Below, one piece after another: positions 35,213 through 48,000 of a stretch of 64,000 bases of DNA (its first letter is position 1; each line of letters starts with the position of its first letter). A program made the translations under genes and the position numbers. Source of the stretch: Asterias amurensis. Taxonomy: Eukaryota; Echinodermata; Asteroidea; Forcipulatida; Asteriidae. The stretch is from contig NC_092656.1 of NCBI RefSeq assembly GCF_032118995.1, positions 18,106,694 to 18,170,693 of the forward strand, given 5' to 3'. Below the pieces are notes generated by a model. That model ran no database searches, was not told where the DNA came from, and was given only the letters and a program-made list of their open reading frames with translations.

Positions 35213-36759
35213 ATATGAATGTGTGCTTGGCATGCTGGTGTTACAACAGACCTAACTGCACTTTATATGCAGTTCATTTTTACTCATCAAAAACTAAGTC
35301 AGGCAGGGAGCCTCTCCTTGAGTTTGCGTCCGATCATGGCCATGGTCCGATGGTCCGATCAACGGACCATGACTGTATGCAAGGGACCGATGTTTTTCCC
35401 CTGCAGCCCTGCAGAACCATGTAATTTGTTTTAAATGCTAACCTTGTAACGTTGATTGTAAATGCCTATGGGGGCATGGGGTAATCTTGATAGACACACC
35501 AAGATAAAACCGGAAGTGCGCAGATCGACGCTAAACTCGTCGTTTAGGGATTCCTCTATACCCCAAATAATACTTCATGGTGTACTTTTGCTGTGACCGC
35601 CATTGTAGCCACTCTCTGGTGCTACTATCAAAGACAGATCTTGCCATAAAGCTACATAGAGTTCTACCGTCACGTACAGGTAGGCCTGTACTTCACCATG
35701 GACATAACCTCAAAAGAGTAAGTGCACTTTTCATTCATAACCAACAGATTCAAAATTCAAACAAACAAATCATACAGTTAGTTATCAACTGCAGTCAGGG
35801 GTCGTACACAGACACTGGGCGCGGACTTTCCCATCATCATGCGTGGGGTCATGCTGTCAGGTATGTCAACCCTCCCCAACCCCAGCCAACTGTGGCTTGA
35901 ATCGTATATCCATCTTTATTAACTGTTGAGGGATAACCTCGCTTTTGTTTGGATTTGGTGCATACAACAGGGGTCTGGGTAACCCGGTTACAGTATAGGC
36001 CCATGTATAAAATATCATCTGGTCGGTAACCCAATATAAAATGTTAAAACATAGAGCAAGGTTTGAACCACGGAGGAACGAGCACGACGGTCCTGTTGTC
36101 AATTACGCTATGCGACGATTTCGGCAAAAACCAGTAGTCGACACAGGCAAAGTGTGGAGGTCGAACAGTTGATATGTACTTTTCAGCTTTCCGATCTGTC
36201 TCATCGTTAAAAATTAAAAAAAGATTCAACGTTGTTTTTTTATGCGATTGTCTGCTTTTCTTCGTTTTAAAAAATAAGATTGAACATTTTCGTAGCATCC
36301 ATTTTTCTACTGTTTAATATACTTTTCTTCAGTTTCATCAGCTTTTACGTTTTCCCCAATACATTATCAGTCGAAAAGTTGACATTTGACCTTTGTATTC
36401 GTTTCCTTTAGAAGCAAAAGCAAACGGTTTAGATGAATTATTTTTTCTACTTTTTTTGCCTATGTAGGCCTAGTCGATCAAACGTCAAAACAATTTGTTT
36501 TTCTGCATACATGCGTCTTGAAAAGCGGATCGAATGGTTTCTAGAAAGTCGCCCTTTTCACACCACTAACCTTTGATAATTGGTGACCCGTGTAAATACA
36601 ATTTTTATTTATTTATAAACAACTGATCAGGGAATTCTATTCACGCAGAATGCAATATCATTTCCATATCTAAAGATATGAAACAGCGGCACAACAATGT
36701 TCAAACTAGCTGCACAATACACACAACATTTTTTTTTTTTTTAAGGGGTGGGGATTGTT

Positions 36760-37210
36760 CAGGATTCAGGGAAAGGTACAATTTGTTGTAGATACTGAGC
36801 GGTTGGTTGCTAAAGCAATGCCCCTTTAGTTCAGTTCTCTATCTTGCATACCTCCTTGTTAGGTGACCCGTCCATCTCCACTTCTGTGATTGACTTTTTG
36901 TGAATAATATCCTGCACTCTTGATTGTTTTCTTAGGTCCTCATTCATCACACTATCCTTTGTTACTCCTACCATTATTATGATGTTTTCTCAAGTCGTTT
37001 GATGGTATAGTCCATGTCTTGGCACCATCAGGACAGGTGTGACGCACTGATCAAATACTTGCCTTTTCAGCAGGAAGGGTGTGGTCTCGTAAGGTGGGTC
37101 TGAGTTTTTTCTAAAGTTCACCCGACCTACCTGGATCCTCTCTTTAGATGGTTATCAAATTTGAGGGTTATCATTTTGAGACACGCAAACGGGTTTGTAA
37201 TGTTAGTAAT
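36760..37210 (-). mobile_element. LINE reverse-transcriptase fragment inside unit 2
   Basis: Nearly identical to the fragment in unit 1 at the same relative position, so it was copied with the unit rather than inserted twice. Confidence 0.6.
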
Positions 37211-37443
37211 ATAGTCTAAGGCACTCACACAGGAGCACTGTTGCTCGCAAATTTTGTTGCTGTTGTTTGCAAATTGGTCGGATTTTTTTTTTTAGGGGTG
37301 AGGGTTGGGTCAAAGGCGAGCCACGGAGTGGTGAGTCGTTCGGCTCACGCTAGTGTTTGGGAGGCCCGAAGGGACGACATGGGAGCCACGGAGTGGTGAG
37401 TCGTTCGGCCCACGGCAGTGTGACGTGTGAGGGCCGACGTGTG

Positions 37444-37690
37444 AACATGATGATGCAAGGCATCATGTTGGGTGGTTCTAGGGAATGGAGAAGTTGTCTC
37501 ACGACAGTGTAACTGAGGGCAAACCGTTATTGTTTTTCCGCAGTTGTGAGGTGCGGGAGTGATTTTTAAAATCACGGAGCGCCGAAGTCATTACATACCA
37601 CGCAGCACAAACGAGACGGATACGTCTCGTTTGTATTTTCACGAAGTGAAAACAAAGAGATCGATTCCTCTACGTCTGACAAGACGAAGC
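37444..37690. repeat. Run of five small hairpins, unit 2
   Basis: Same hairpins as in unit 1; the last stem has one changed base. A 91-codon open frame overlaps it on the minus strand in all copies, but I see no family resemblance. Confidence 0.75.
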
Positions 37691-39545
37691 GGTAGAGATA
37701 AAATTGTGGTTGTCCCTTGTCTTTACTCCAGCTCTGTCGTTGTTTGTTTATTCGAATATGTCTGCACCACCTCGTTATGGAGTACGTTTCCCAAACGACC
37801 GTTTGTCGCCTTGTAGTTATTTGTACATGTTTATTTCCTTGTCTCATTTGATGGGCAAACTTTGGGTCGAGTATTTTCTTTTTTTATCTTTTTTTTTAGC
37901 CCTCGGTCTGTACCGCGTGATTTTGCAACGTCACCTTACGTCAAGGTAGGTCGGAGACGCGCATGGGTGGTTTTCTTTGTTGAGTTTTACCGTGTGACAT
38001 TTGCATCGTGTAACCCTTGACTGGGTTTGGTACGATTTAAACTTTTGACGACAACACCAGTTATCTACACTAGTTTTAATCAATAAGAGCCCCAAAGTGT
38101 GGGTACAACCGAGTTAGCCATCAAGAACAGGATTAAATGCTTAGTTTGTTTTACATTTAGACGCCCCCCTTTTTTTTTGGGGGGGGGTATGCCTAAGCAG
38201 TTATGCACAACACAACAGATAATTTTCTATGTGTACGTTTCTGTACTGACTAATAAACTTACGGTGCATATCCTATGTTACTGCAAATGGTCATAAAAAT
38301 TATTTCCATCGTTTTCTACAAAGATTAAACGTTAAATAGAGTTATGGTGTCATAATATAATAATAACTATCCTAATCTGTAATTGCCAGTGGCCTTCACT
38401 TCGTGTACAAACAAAAAAGACCGGTGCATGGTTTACGTGAAAACCTCATTGACCTTCTCTGGTAGTTAATAGATGACGTCACAACTACTTGGTCTTCCAG
38501 CCAAACGTGCCAGTTCTTGTTTCCCATACAGTGGAGCTATCTTTGTTTTCTATAACTCCAAGCCCACATCATGTACCACAATCACTCGGACACGGTATTA
38601 TGTTTGTGTTTACCTTTGCAAAAAGGGGCTGCAGAGAAAACGAGTATACACGGAAAAAACAAGATAAACGTTACAAAAAAACTTTATTCGGTATATAACA
38701 ATCCATTAACATAAACATCTACCTTAATCCCCACCCCCCCCCCCTTTATGACAAGAACTTTGAAATCATTTGACTGAACTGCGTTCGCATGGAGGTGATT
38801 GATTGGACCCCACCGACCCGTGCCTGCCTATTAAGGAGATAAGGTGGATGGGTTGAGATTATTTAATTATAGATACTAATTAATTAATTATGTATTTACT
38901 CATCTTATTATTATTACTTTTATATTTTTATGTGGGGCGAGTTCACTTATTAAAGCCCTCATAGTGTTTACAGTTGATAGATTATTATGCTTTAAAAAAT
39001 TCCCGTTGATAATACTGTTTTGTATTATTACCAAATCAAACAATACAATCTTGGGGGTGTAGGATTGAAAAACTTTTCATCATTTAAACTTAATTTTAGC
39101 ATTCTTTATCGAAAAATTCAGTATTTTTGTTGGACGTTTCCAGCTCTCCTCTTCATTTTCATAAGCACTTTCGTCTGTAGATAGATCACTATCGTCTTCT
39201 TGAAATTCCTCCTCCTCATCATCCTCCTCTTCATCTTCAAAATCGTCATCATCAGTTGATTAATCACTATCGTCTTCACAGAATCCCTCCTCCTCCTCCT
39301 CCACTTCTTCGCTTTCATAAATCTTATCATGTATTGATTCATCACTATCGTCTCCAAGGAACTCCTCCTCCTCCTCCTCATCTCCTTCATTTTCATGGCC
39401 ATCATCATCTGTTAGTCCATCACTATCATCATCTTCACGGTAGTCCCCTTCCTCCATCACGTCTTCATTTTCAAAATCATCACCATCTGTTGATTCATCA
39501 CTATCGTCTCCATGAAGCTCCTCCCCGTCCACTTCCTCCCCTCCT

Positions 39546-40080
39546 CCTCCTCCCCATCTGCTCCACCCCATTGGGTTGTGCAGTGTGGAGCAGGCTCCTT
39601 TGCTCCATCCCCCTGCTTTGTACACGGTGGAGTCGATCCATCTGCTCACCTCCATTGGGCTGTGCAGTGTGGAGCAGGCTCCTTTGCTCCACCCCATTGC
39701 TTTGTACACGGTGGAGTCGATCCATCTGCTCCACTCCATTGGGCTGTGCAGTGTGGAGCAGGCTCCTTTGCTCCACCCCATTGCTTTGTACACGGTGAAG
39801 TCGATCCATCTGCTCCACTCCATTGGGCTGTGCAGTGTGGAGCAGGCTCCTATGCTCCACCCCATTGCTTTGTACACGGCAGAGCATCGCACGGAGCTCA
39901 CTGCCATTGTACTGTACAGGGTGGAGTCGATCCATCTGCTCCACCCCATTGGGTTGTGCAGTGTGGAGCAGGCTCCTTTGCTCCACCCCATTGCTTTGTA
40001 CACGGTGGAGTCGATCCATCTGCTCCACCCCATTGGGTTGTGCAGTGTGGAGCAGGCTCCTTTGCTCTATCCTATTGCTT
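39546..40080. repeat. 84-bp minisatellite, unit 2 (about 6 copies)
   Basis: Same repeat as in unit 1 but with fewer copies, which explains most of the length difference between units. The copies nearest the acidic frame match unit 1 closely; the distal end differs. Confidence 0.9.
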
Positions 40081-40482
40081 CAACCCTTCCACCCTTGTGT
40101 CCGTAGGCTCGGAGACAGCCGAAACAGCTCCGTGTGGTGCTGCCCCAACTCTTCTGCCCTCGTACGGTGTCACCCCAACCTTTCCGAACCCACATGACCC
40201 GAAGCAGACGCACCAGTTCTGCCCCCTAGAATCCCTGGCTGACCCCTATGGTTATTATAATTTCTGTCCTTGCTAGCATTGGCCTTCTGTAGCCCTAAAA
40301 ATAGTTCTTTTTCTACTGTTATAAAAAAGCATGTCTCACTCAGTAATTTAGTCTGGTCCGGCTTGACCTTGGCGTATGGCGAGTCCGACGCCATGCTGTC
40401 CCAACCACGAGGATTTCACAACAGAAAAACTAACTGTTTTACCTGATTTCTTTTGCTCTTGTTGTCCCGCCGCCGCCACCAA

Positions 40483-40720
40483 TGTAACACAAAAATCCTG
40501 TGTCAATAACCACAACAATACGGAGCAATGAAACACACTAAAAACCAGTATTTCTGCTTGAATTCCTGACCGTTTTATTGCAGACGTCCAATCTTTATAA
40601 ATTCACAGATCTAGACATAGGAAAACATCTCCACGCCAGCGGGTTTCCCAATCTTCCAGCAGGGCTCCACCGCGGAGCCGTGCTGGCGCCCTCTACTGGC
40701 TGATTGGCACGAATGTTACA
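40483..40720 (-). mobile_element. LTR-like repeat between units 2 and 3
   Basis: Second copy of the 237-bp repeat, differing from the first by about two positions. Followed on the minus strand by TTGGTGGCGG and the 74-aa leader frame (40394-40170). Confidence 0.65.
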
Positions 40721-42404
40721 ATATGAATGTGTGCTTGGCATGCTGGTGTTACAACAGACCTAACTGCACTTATGCAGTTCATTTTTACTCATCAAAAACT
40801 AAGTCAGGCAGGGAGCCTCTCCTTGAGTTTGCGTCCGATCATGGCCATGGTCCGATGGTCTGATCAACGGACCATGACTGTATGCAAGGGACCGATGTTT
40901 TTCCCCTGCAGCCCTGCAGAACCATGTAACTTGTTTTAAATGCTAACCTTGTAACGTTGATTGTAAATGCCTATGGGGGCATGGGGTAATCTTGATAGAC
41001 ACACCAAGATAAAACCGGAAGTGCGCAGATCGACGCTAAACTCGTCGTTTCGGGATTCCTCTGTACTCCAAATAATACTTCATGGTGTGATTTTGCTGTG
41101 ACCGCCATTGTAGCCACTCTATGGTGCTACTATCAAAGACAGATCTTGCCATAAAGCTACGTAGAGTTCTACCGTCACGTACAGGTAGGCCTGTACTTCA
41201 CCATGGACATAACCTCAAAAGAGTAAGTGCACTTTTCATTCATAACCAACAGATTCAAAATTCAAACAAACAAATCATACAGTTAGTTATCAACTGCAGT
41301 CGGGGGTCGTACACAGACACTTGGCGCAGACTTGCCCATCATCATGCGTGGGGTCATGCTGTCAGGTATGTCAACCCTCCCCAACCCCAGCCAACTGTGG
41401 CTTGAATCGTATAGTATTCATCTTTATTAACTGTTTGGATTTGGTGCATAAAACAGGGGTCCGGGTAACCCGGTTACAGTAGGCCCATGTATAAAATATC
41501 ATCTGGTCGGTAACCCAATATAAAATGTTAAAACATACAGCAAGGTTTAAACCACGGAGGAACGAGCACGACGGTCCTGTTGTCAATTACGTTATGCAAC
41601 GATTTCGGCAAAAACCAGTAGTCGACACAGGCAAAGTGTGGAGGTCGAACAGTTGATATCTTTTTTTCAGTCTTCCGATCTGTCTCATTATTAAATATTT
41701 AAGAAAAACCAGATTCAACGTTGTTTTTTAATGCGATTTTCTGCTTTTCTTCGTTTTAAAAAATAAGATTGAACATTTTCGTAACATCCATTTTTCTACT
41801 GTTTAATATACCTTTCTTCAGTTTCATCAGCTTTAACGTTTTCCCCAATACATTTACAGTCGAAAAGTTGACATTTGACTTTTGTATTCGTTTCCTTAGA
41901 AGCAAAAGCAAACGGTTTAGATGAATTATTTTTTCAACTTTTTTTGCCTATGTAGGCCTAGTCGATCAAACGTCAAAACAATTGTTTTTTTCTGCATACA
42001 TGCATCTTGAAAATCGGATCGAATGGTTTCTAGAAAGTCGCCCTTTTCACACCACTAACCTTTGATAATTGGTGACCCGTGTAAATACAATTTTTATTTA
42101 TTTATAAACAACTGATCAGGGAATTCTATTCACACAGAATGCAATATCATTTCCATATCTAAAGATATGAAACAGCGGCACAACAATGTTCAAACTAGCT
42201 GCACAATACACACAACATTATACGTAAACAGAAAAAACATTAGTAGTATAGTCTAATGCACTCACACAGGAGTTTTTGCGAGCAACACTGTTGCTCGCAA
42301 ATTTGTCGGATTTTTTTTTTTTTTTTTTTGGGGGGGGGGTTGGGTCAAAGGCGAGCCACGGAGTGGTGAGTCGTTCGGCTCACGCTTGTGTTTGGGAGGC
42401 CCGA

Positions 42405-42926
42405 TACTTATCATCATGTATTGATTTATAACTATCGTCTCCAAGGAACTCCTCCTCCTCCTCCTCATCTCCTTCATTTTCATGGCCATCATCATCTGTT
42501 AGTCCATCACTATCATCATCTTCACGGTAGTCCCCTTCCTCCATCACGTCTTCATTTTCAAAATCATCACCATCTGTTGATTCATCACTATCGTCTCCAT
42601 GAAGCTCCTCCCAGTCCACTTCCTCTCCTCCTCCTCCTCCTCCCCTCCCCCTCCTCCTCCTCCCCCTCCTCCTCCCCCTCTTCCTCCTCCTCCTCCTCCT
42701 TCCCCTCCTCCTTATGATTTTGAAGATGTTTCTTCAAATTGTTTGAAGTGAAAAACACCTTATCACAAATAGGACAAGCTTTCGATTAGCTCCCGATACT
42801 GGGGTTCTTGTGTGTCTGTCGGTGTCGTTTCATATTGTCGCTACGCGAAAAGCTCTTCCCACAAATTGGACACGAGACCTTTTCCTGTACGGGTCTAAGA
42901 GAAGTGTTTAAACGCTTCGACTCCAT
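42405..42926 (-). pseudogene. C2H2 zinc-finger / acidic protein frame in unit 3 (broken)
   Basis: From an ATG at 42926 the minus strand encodes MESKRLNTSLRPVQEK, then two C2H2 fingers (CPICGKSF..HRQTH and CPICDKVF..HLQNH, 12-residue loops with RSDNMKRH). A Glu/Arg low-complexity stretch and an Asp/Glu-rich tail (GDDSDESTDGDDFENEDV) follow. The frame is interrupted at least once and the 3' part is fused to unrelated unit sequence, so it looks broken. In units 1 and 2 the 84-bp minisatellite stands where the fingers are here. The combination recalls proteins of large eukaryotic mobile elements, but I cannot name the family. Confidence 0.6.
42616..42716. repeat. Pyrimidine-rich (CTC)n tract
   Basis: About 100 bp of CCT/CTC repeats on the plus strand, encoding the Glu/Arg stretch of the zinc-finger frame on the minus strand. 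It occupies the place of the minisatellite in units 1 and 2. Confidence 0.85.
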
Positions 42927-43134
42927 TTTTTTTTTATATCAGTGAGACGATCCAAGACGAATGCTATAGGCTTCAAAGTGTACACCGACCACCAGAAAAC
43001 TTTAAATAAGTCGAACCTGTAAGGGTCTTTCAAACCTAGATTAAAAAAGAACATGGGGTGAGGTCGTTGTCAAGCTGATTCACTGTACCAGATGCCCAGA
43101 ATTGAAACAATCGTCAAACGAGGCTTAGTGATCA
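42927..43134. other. Spacer between unit 3 and the inverted copy
   Basis: About 200 bp with no counterpart elsewhere in the window. On the minus strand it is the upstream region of the zinc-finger ATG, with an A/T-rich TGATATAAAA directly before it. Nothing else recognised. Confidence 0.4.
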
Positions 43135-43907
43135 AGGGTCATTGAGGTTTTCACGTAAACCATGCACCAGTCTTTTTTGTTTGTACACGAAGTGAAGGCC
43201 ACTGGCAATTACAGATTAGGATAGTAATTATTCTATTATGACACCATAACTCTATTTAACGTTTAATCTTTGTAGAAAACGATGGAAATAATTTTTATGA
43301 CCATTTGCAGTAACATAGGATATGCACCGTAAATTTATTAGTCAGTACAGAAACGTACGCATAGAAAATTATCTGTTGTGTTGCCAACTGCTTAGGCATA
43401 CCCCCCCCCCCAAAAAAAAAGGGGGGAAGGGGCGTCTAAATGTAAAACAAACTAAGCATTTAATCCTGTTCTTGATGGCTAACTCGGTTGTACCCACACT
43501 TTGGGCTCTTATTGATTAAAACTAGTGTAGATAACTGGTGTTGTCGTCAAAAGTTTAAATCGTACCAAACCCAGTCAAGGGTTACGATGCAAATGTCACA
43601 CGGTACAACTCAACAAAGAAAACCACCCATGCGCGTCTCCGACCTACCTTGACGTAAGGTGACGTTGCAAAATCACACGGTACAGACCGAGGGCTAAAAA
43701 AAGATACAAACAAAAAAATACTCGACCCAAAGTTTGAACATCAAATGAGACAAAGAAATAAACATGTACAAATAACTACAAGGCGACAAACGGTCGTATG
43801 GGAAACGTATTCCATAACGAGGTGGTGCAGACATATTCGAATAAACAAACAACGACAGAGCTGGAGTAAAGACAAGGGACAACCACAATTTTATCTCTAC
43901 CGCTACG

Positions 43908-44153
43908 TCTTGTCAGACGTAGAGGAATCGATCCCTTTGTTTTCACTTCGTGAAAATACAAACGAGACGTATCCGTCTCGTTTGTGCTGCGTGGTAATGA
44001 CTTCGGCGCTCCGTGATTTTAAAAATCACTCCCGCACCTCACAACTGCGGAAAAACAATAACGGTTTGCCCTCAGTTACACTGTCGTGAGACAACTTCTC
44101 CATTCCCTAGAACCACCCAACATGATGCCTTGCATCATCATGTTCACACGTCG
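43908..44153. repeat. Run of five small hairpins, inverted copy
   Basis: Reverse orientation of the same hairpins, with stems retained (for example CAAACGAGAC facing GTCTCGTTTG near 43960-43986). Confidence 0.75.
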
Positions 44154-44399
44154 GCCCTCACACGTCACACTGCCGTGGGCCGAACGACTCACCACTCCGT
44201 GGCTCGCATGTTGTCCCTTCGGGCCTCCCAAACACAAGCGTGAGCCGAACGACTCACCACTCCGTGGCTCGCCTTTGACCCAACCCCCACCCCTAAAAAA
44301 AAATATTTAAAAAATCCGAGCAATTTGCGAGCAACAACAAAAAAATCCGAGCAATTTGCGAGCAACAGTGTTGCTCGCAAAAACTCCTGTGTGAGTGCC

Positions 44400-44871
44400 T
44401 TAGACTATACTACTAACATTACAAACCCGTTTGCGTGTCTCAAAATGATAACCCTCAAATTTGATAACCATCTAAAGAGAAGAATCCAGGTAGGTCGGGT
44501 GAACTTTGGAAGAAACTCAGACACACCTTACGAGACCACACCCTTCCTGCTGAAAAGGCAAGTATTTGATCAGTGCGTCACACCTGTCCTGATGGTGCCA
44601 AGACATGGACTATACCATCAAACGACTTGAGAAAACATCATAATAATGGTAGGAGTAACAAAGGATAGTGTGATGAATGAGGACCTAAGAAAACAATCAA
44701 GAGTGCAGGATATTATTCACAAAAAGTCAATCACAGAAGTGGAGATGGACGGGTCACCTAACAAGGAGGTGGGCATGCAAGATAGAGAAATTAACTAAAG
44801 GGGCATTGCTTTAGCAACCAACCGCTCAGTATCTACAACAAATTGTACCTTTCCCTGAATCCTGAACAGGA
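44400..44871 (+). mobile_element. LINE reverse-transcriptase fragment in the inverted copy
   Basis: The plus strand from about 44444 reads ITLKFDNHLKRRIQVGRVNF then LLKRQVFDQCVTPVLM before an in-frame stop. This is the pattern of the tail of RTE/Craig-like LINE polymerases (KRKVFNQCVLPVMTYG type). It is a degenerate fragment. Confidence 0.6.
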
Positions 44872-45038
44872 AAAGACAATAGTTTTTGGTGACGCAGCCA
44901 AATTAGTCAATTCAGATGATCATTTCCATATACTCCGAGGTCCGTCCCTAGGTTTGAAACACCTTAAGTTATTATCGCCATCATACACATCAAAAACATG
45001 ACACAATTTGTACTTTTTCCTTCTGTAAATCTTTCCAG
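44872..45038. other. Region just upstream of the first visible GGT-b exon
   Basis: Unique sequence ending in a strong polypyrimidine tract and acceptor (TTTTTCCTTCTG..TTTCCAG at 45038). No exon was recognised here, so the GGT-b exon 1 must lie farther upstream if it exists. The alternative is translation from the ATG at 44998 reading through the acceptor. Confidence 0.5.
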
Positions 45039-48000
45039 AAAACGCCGTTTTGTGCTTATCATTATTCTCGGAGTCAGTGTGTGTGTTTTGGTTTGTGTTG
45101 GTGTGACTGTTGGTTTATACTTCGGTCTGTCAAAAGAGGAAAGCAATGACAGTCCATCAGTTGAACTACCTTATGGTGTATATCAACACGCTGCAGTAGC
45201 AACAGACAATGCTCAATGCTCACAAATGGCAAGGTAACAATTTCACACTTTGTTAATACAATTTTGTTTAATGTTTATTTTTCATTTTTGTGTCATTTAA
45301 CGGTAAATGTACAAATGGAATGAACGTCAATAACATTCCTTCACATTTATAATGACTCCAAAAAAGGGTTGGTTATTGCTTATTACTCGACGTTACAAAT
45401 AATGTCAAATGTGTATAACCAAAGTTGACTTTTAGTTAACATTACCATTAATAAAGTTTGACTGACTGGATTTCAATATACAGGGATATTCTGTTGGATG
45501 GAGGGTCTGCAGTGGATGCAGCAATTACTGCAGCACTGTGTCTTGGAGTAACGAATCCACAAAGTTCTGGACTTGGTGGTGGGTTATTCATGGTAATCTA
45601 CAAACGTAATGAGAAGAATGTTACAGCAATGATCGCAAATGAAATCGCACCGGCGGCTTCTTATTTCGATATGTTTGTAAATGATACAGACGAGGCCAAA
45701 TACGGTAAGATTGATCCCAAAACACATGATAGGTTGTTATAACCAATTTTTATTTGCCCGGACAGTCGCTGTATTGTTGTAGGGGGCCTATAGTTACTGC
45801 GGTGGATTTCACAAAGGTAGTCCTAACTTAGGACTAGTCCTAGGCAATGCTAAAAGATAGGACCAGTCCTAAGTTAGGATGAGTTACTGGTCCTAACTTG
45901 GGACCAGTCCTATCTCTAAGCATTGCTTAGGACTAGTCCTAAGTTAGGACTACCTTTGTGAAATCGACCCCTGATCATTTGTAATCGAGGGGCCCTTTCA
46001 AAACACATCGGCCTATTTTCAAAAGCATTAATAACATTTCATTTCTACTATATTTGGATCAAGTGCCAAATAACGCGGAAACACACCAGGGAAGCTCACT
46101 TCGGACACTGATCAATATTGTTTTTCTGACTTTCTACATAAATCTGTGTATTTAGGAGTGAGATCTGTGTCAGTACCGGGTGAGTTAGCTGGTTTGTGGG
46201 CAGCTCATCAGAAATATGGAATCTTATCATGGGAACGCCTTCTCAGACCCATCATCTACATAGCAGAGAATGGATTTCCCCTGACATGGCACACTGTGTA
46301 CACTCTGCAAATACTGGAGAAGAATTTTGATAAATATCCTGCTCTTAGGTAAAATTATCTCTCGTAAACAACTTATAACTAACTTATAGCATCGTGTAGC
46401 ATAACATCGTATAGCTGTATTTGAGATTGTAATCTTTGGGTTTTATTCAGAGTAGATTTGAAGGCTGGATACGTTTGTTTGAGCTGCACGTGTTCATACC
46501 ATCTTATTTGAATGTTTGAATGCAGGGAGCTTTATACAAAACCCGACGGCTCTTTGATGAAGGTGGGTGATATCATCAGAGCACCTGTTGGTCTGATTAA
46601 CACATTACGAGAGATCGCCGCAAAAGGAGCTTCAGTCTTCTATCAGGGAGATGTGGGTCAAAAGTTAGTTCAGGACATCCAATCAGGAGGTAATAAGTGA
46701 AGCTTTGCATGATGTAAATCCTAAGAATGCTATAGTAGTAATCTTGAAGGTGTTGAACGAACCTGAGCAGAGTATGTTTGAAATGTGTATGCGGTTGTAT
46801 ATGCAAGCTGACAATAGTTTGTCATTGGTTGGTTATAGTTGTATTTGAACTTGGTAATTACTCAAAATAATTATCATCATAAAACCTTTCTTGATTTCGA
46901 GTAATGGGTGGAGGTTGATAGTATAAAACATTATGAGAAACAACTCCCTCTGAAATAACATATAGTTTTCAAGAAAGAGGTAATTTTCCACAACTTCGTG
47001 TGACAAGGGTGTTTTTTCTTTCATAGTTATCTCGCAACTCCGACGACCAATCCAGCTCAATTTTTCACAGGTTTGTTATTTTATGCAAATGTTGAGATAC
47101 CAAGTGAGAAGATTGGTCTTTGACAATTACCAATAGTGTCCACTGTCTTTAAGCTAATAGCGAATATAGTGTAAAATGAGGCGATTTGGTATGCTTATAA
47201 AAGCAGCAATCTATGTACTGTGGTTTTATAACTCTATAGTTTTGCTCAATGTACTGAAAACTTCCCGACACTGCTTTTACTTTATGTGCATGTGGTATGA
47301 ACTTGATTTGCAAGAGATTGGCAATCTAAAATAACTTCTCTACTTGAGTTGCAGGTGGAATAATTACAATGGAAGATTTAACCAACTACGTCATTTCGTG
47401 GGAGCAACCATCCGTGCTGAATCTTGCTCAATACAAAATCATGTCAACCTCGATCCCATCCAGTGGGGACCTTCAACAGTTTACTGTCAGTATACTTCAA
47501 AGTGAGTTTCTAATCGTAGATGTACAGGGACGAGGTTAAATCCATATTGCACAAAAAGAATAAATGACACCGACTTGCTCAGTATAAGATAGCAAAATTC
47601 CCTCCCCATCCCCTCCCCTCTTTAATGTGTGGGATGTTCCATTATAGGATATCGAGGACTTTGAACCCCCCTTCATACGTTGGGTAAACTATTAATTAGT
47701 AATTTATGTGATAGGGTTTAATGACTATTCAGCTCTGTTACGGGTTTTAAAGCATACTTTATTAATGAACGGCACATTGTGACCAATCATTTACTTGTTA
47801 TCAATTGTGGTCATGGAAATGTTGGATAATTCTCCATTTCTTATGATCCACAGAATGTAATCTGGGAACGGTTGACTTCAACACATTCGAAGGAAAGCTG
47901 AAACTGTACCACTATTTTATTGAAGCCAGCACCTTCGCTATCGGGTTCAGACTTCATATCGGTGAAGCAGATACACAGGAGGTTCACAGGGTAACAAATT

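Larger units (their letters stand above)
28887..44871 (-). mobile_element. Cluster of a composite LTR-like element (three direct units and one inverted piece)
   Basis: Four blocks share sequence: unit 1 at 28887-34975, unit 2 at 35213-40482, unit 3 at about 40721-42926 (shorter, rearranged), and an inverted part at 43135-44871 matching 30409-32110. LTR-like repeats of about 237 bp separate units 1/2 and 2/3. On the minus strand an LTR is followed by TTGGTGGCGG, a possible primer site, and a 74-aa leader frame starting MASDSPYAK. No reverse transcriptase or integrase of the element itself was seen, so it looks non-autonomous and broken. Very high similarity between units suggests recent copying or homogenisation. 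The LTR interpretation is moderate: a polypurine tract is not evident. It lies between the two GGT promoters. Confidence 0.6.
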
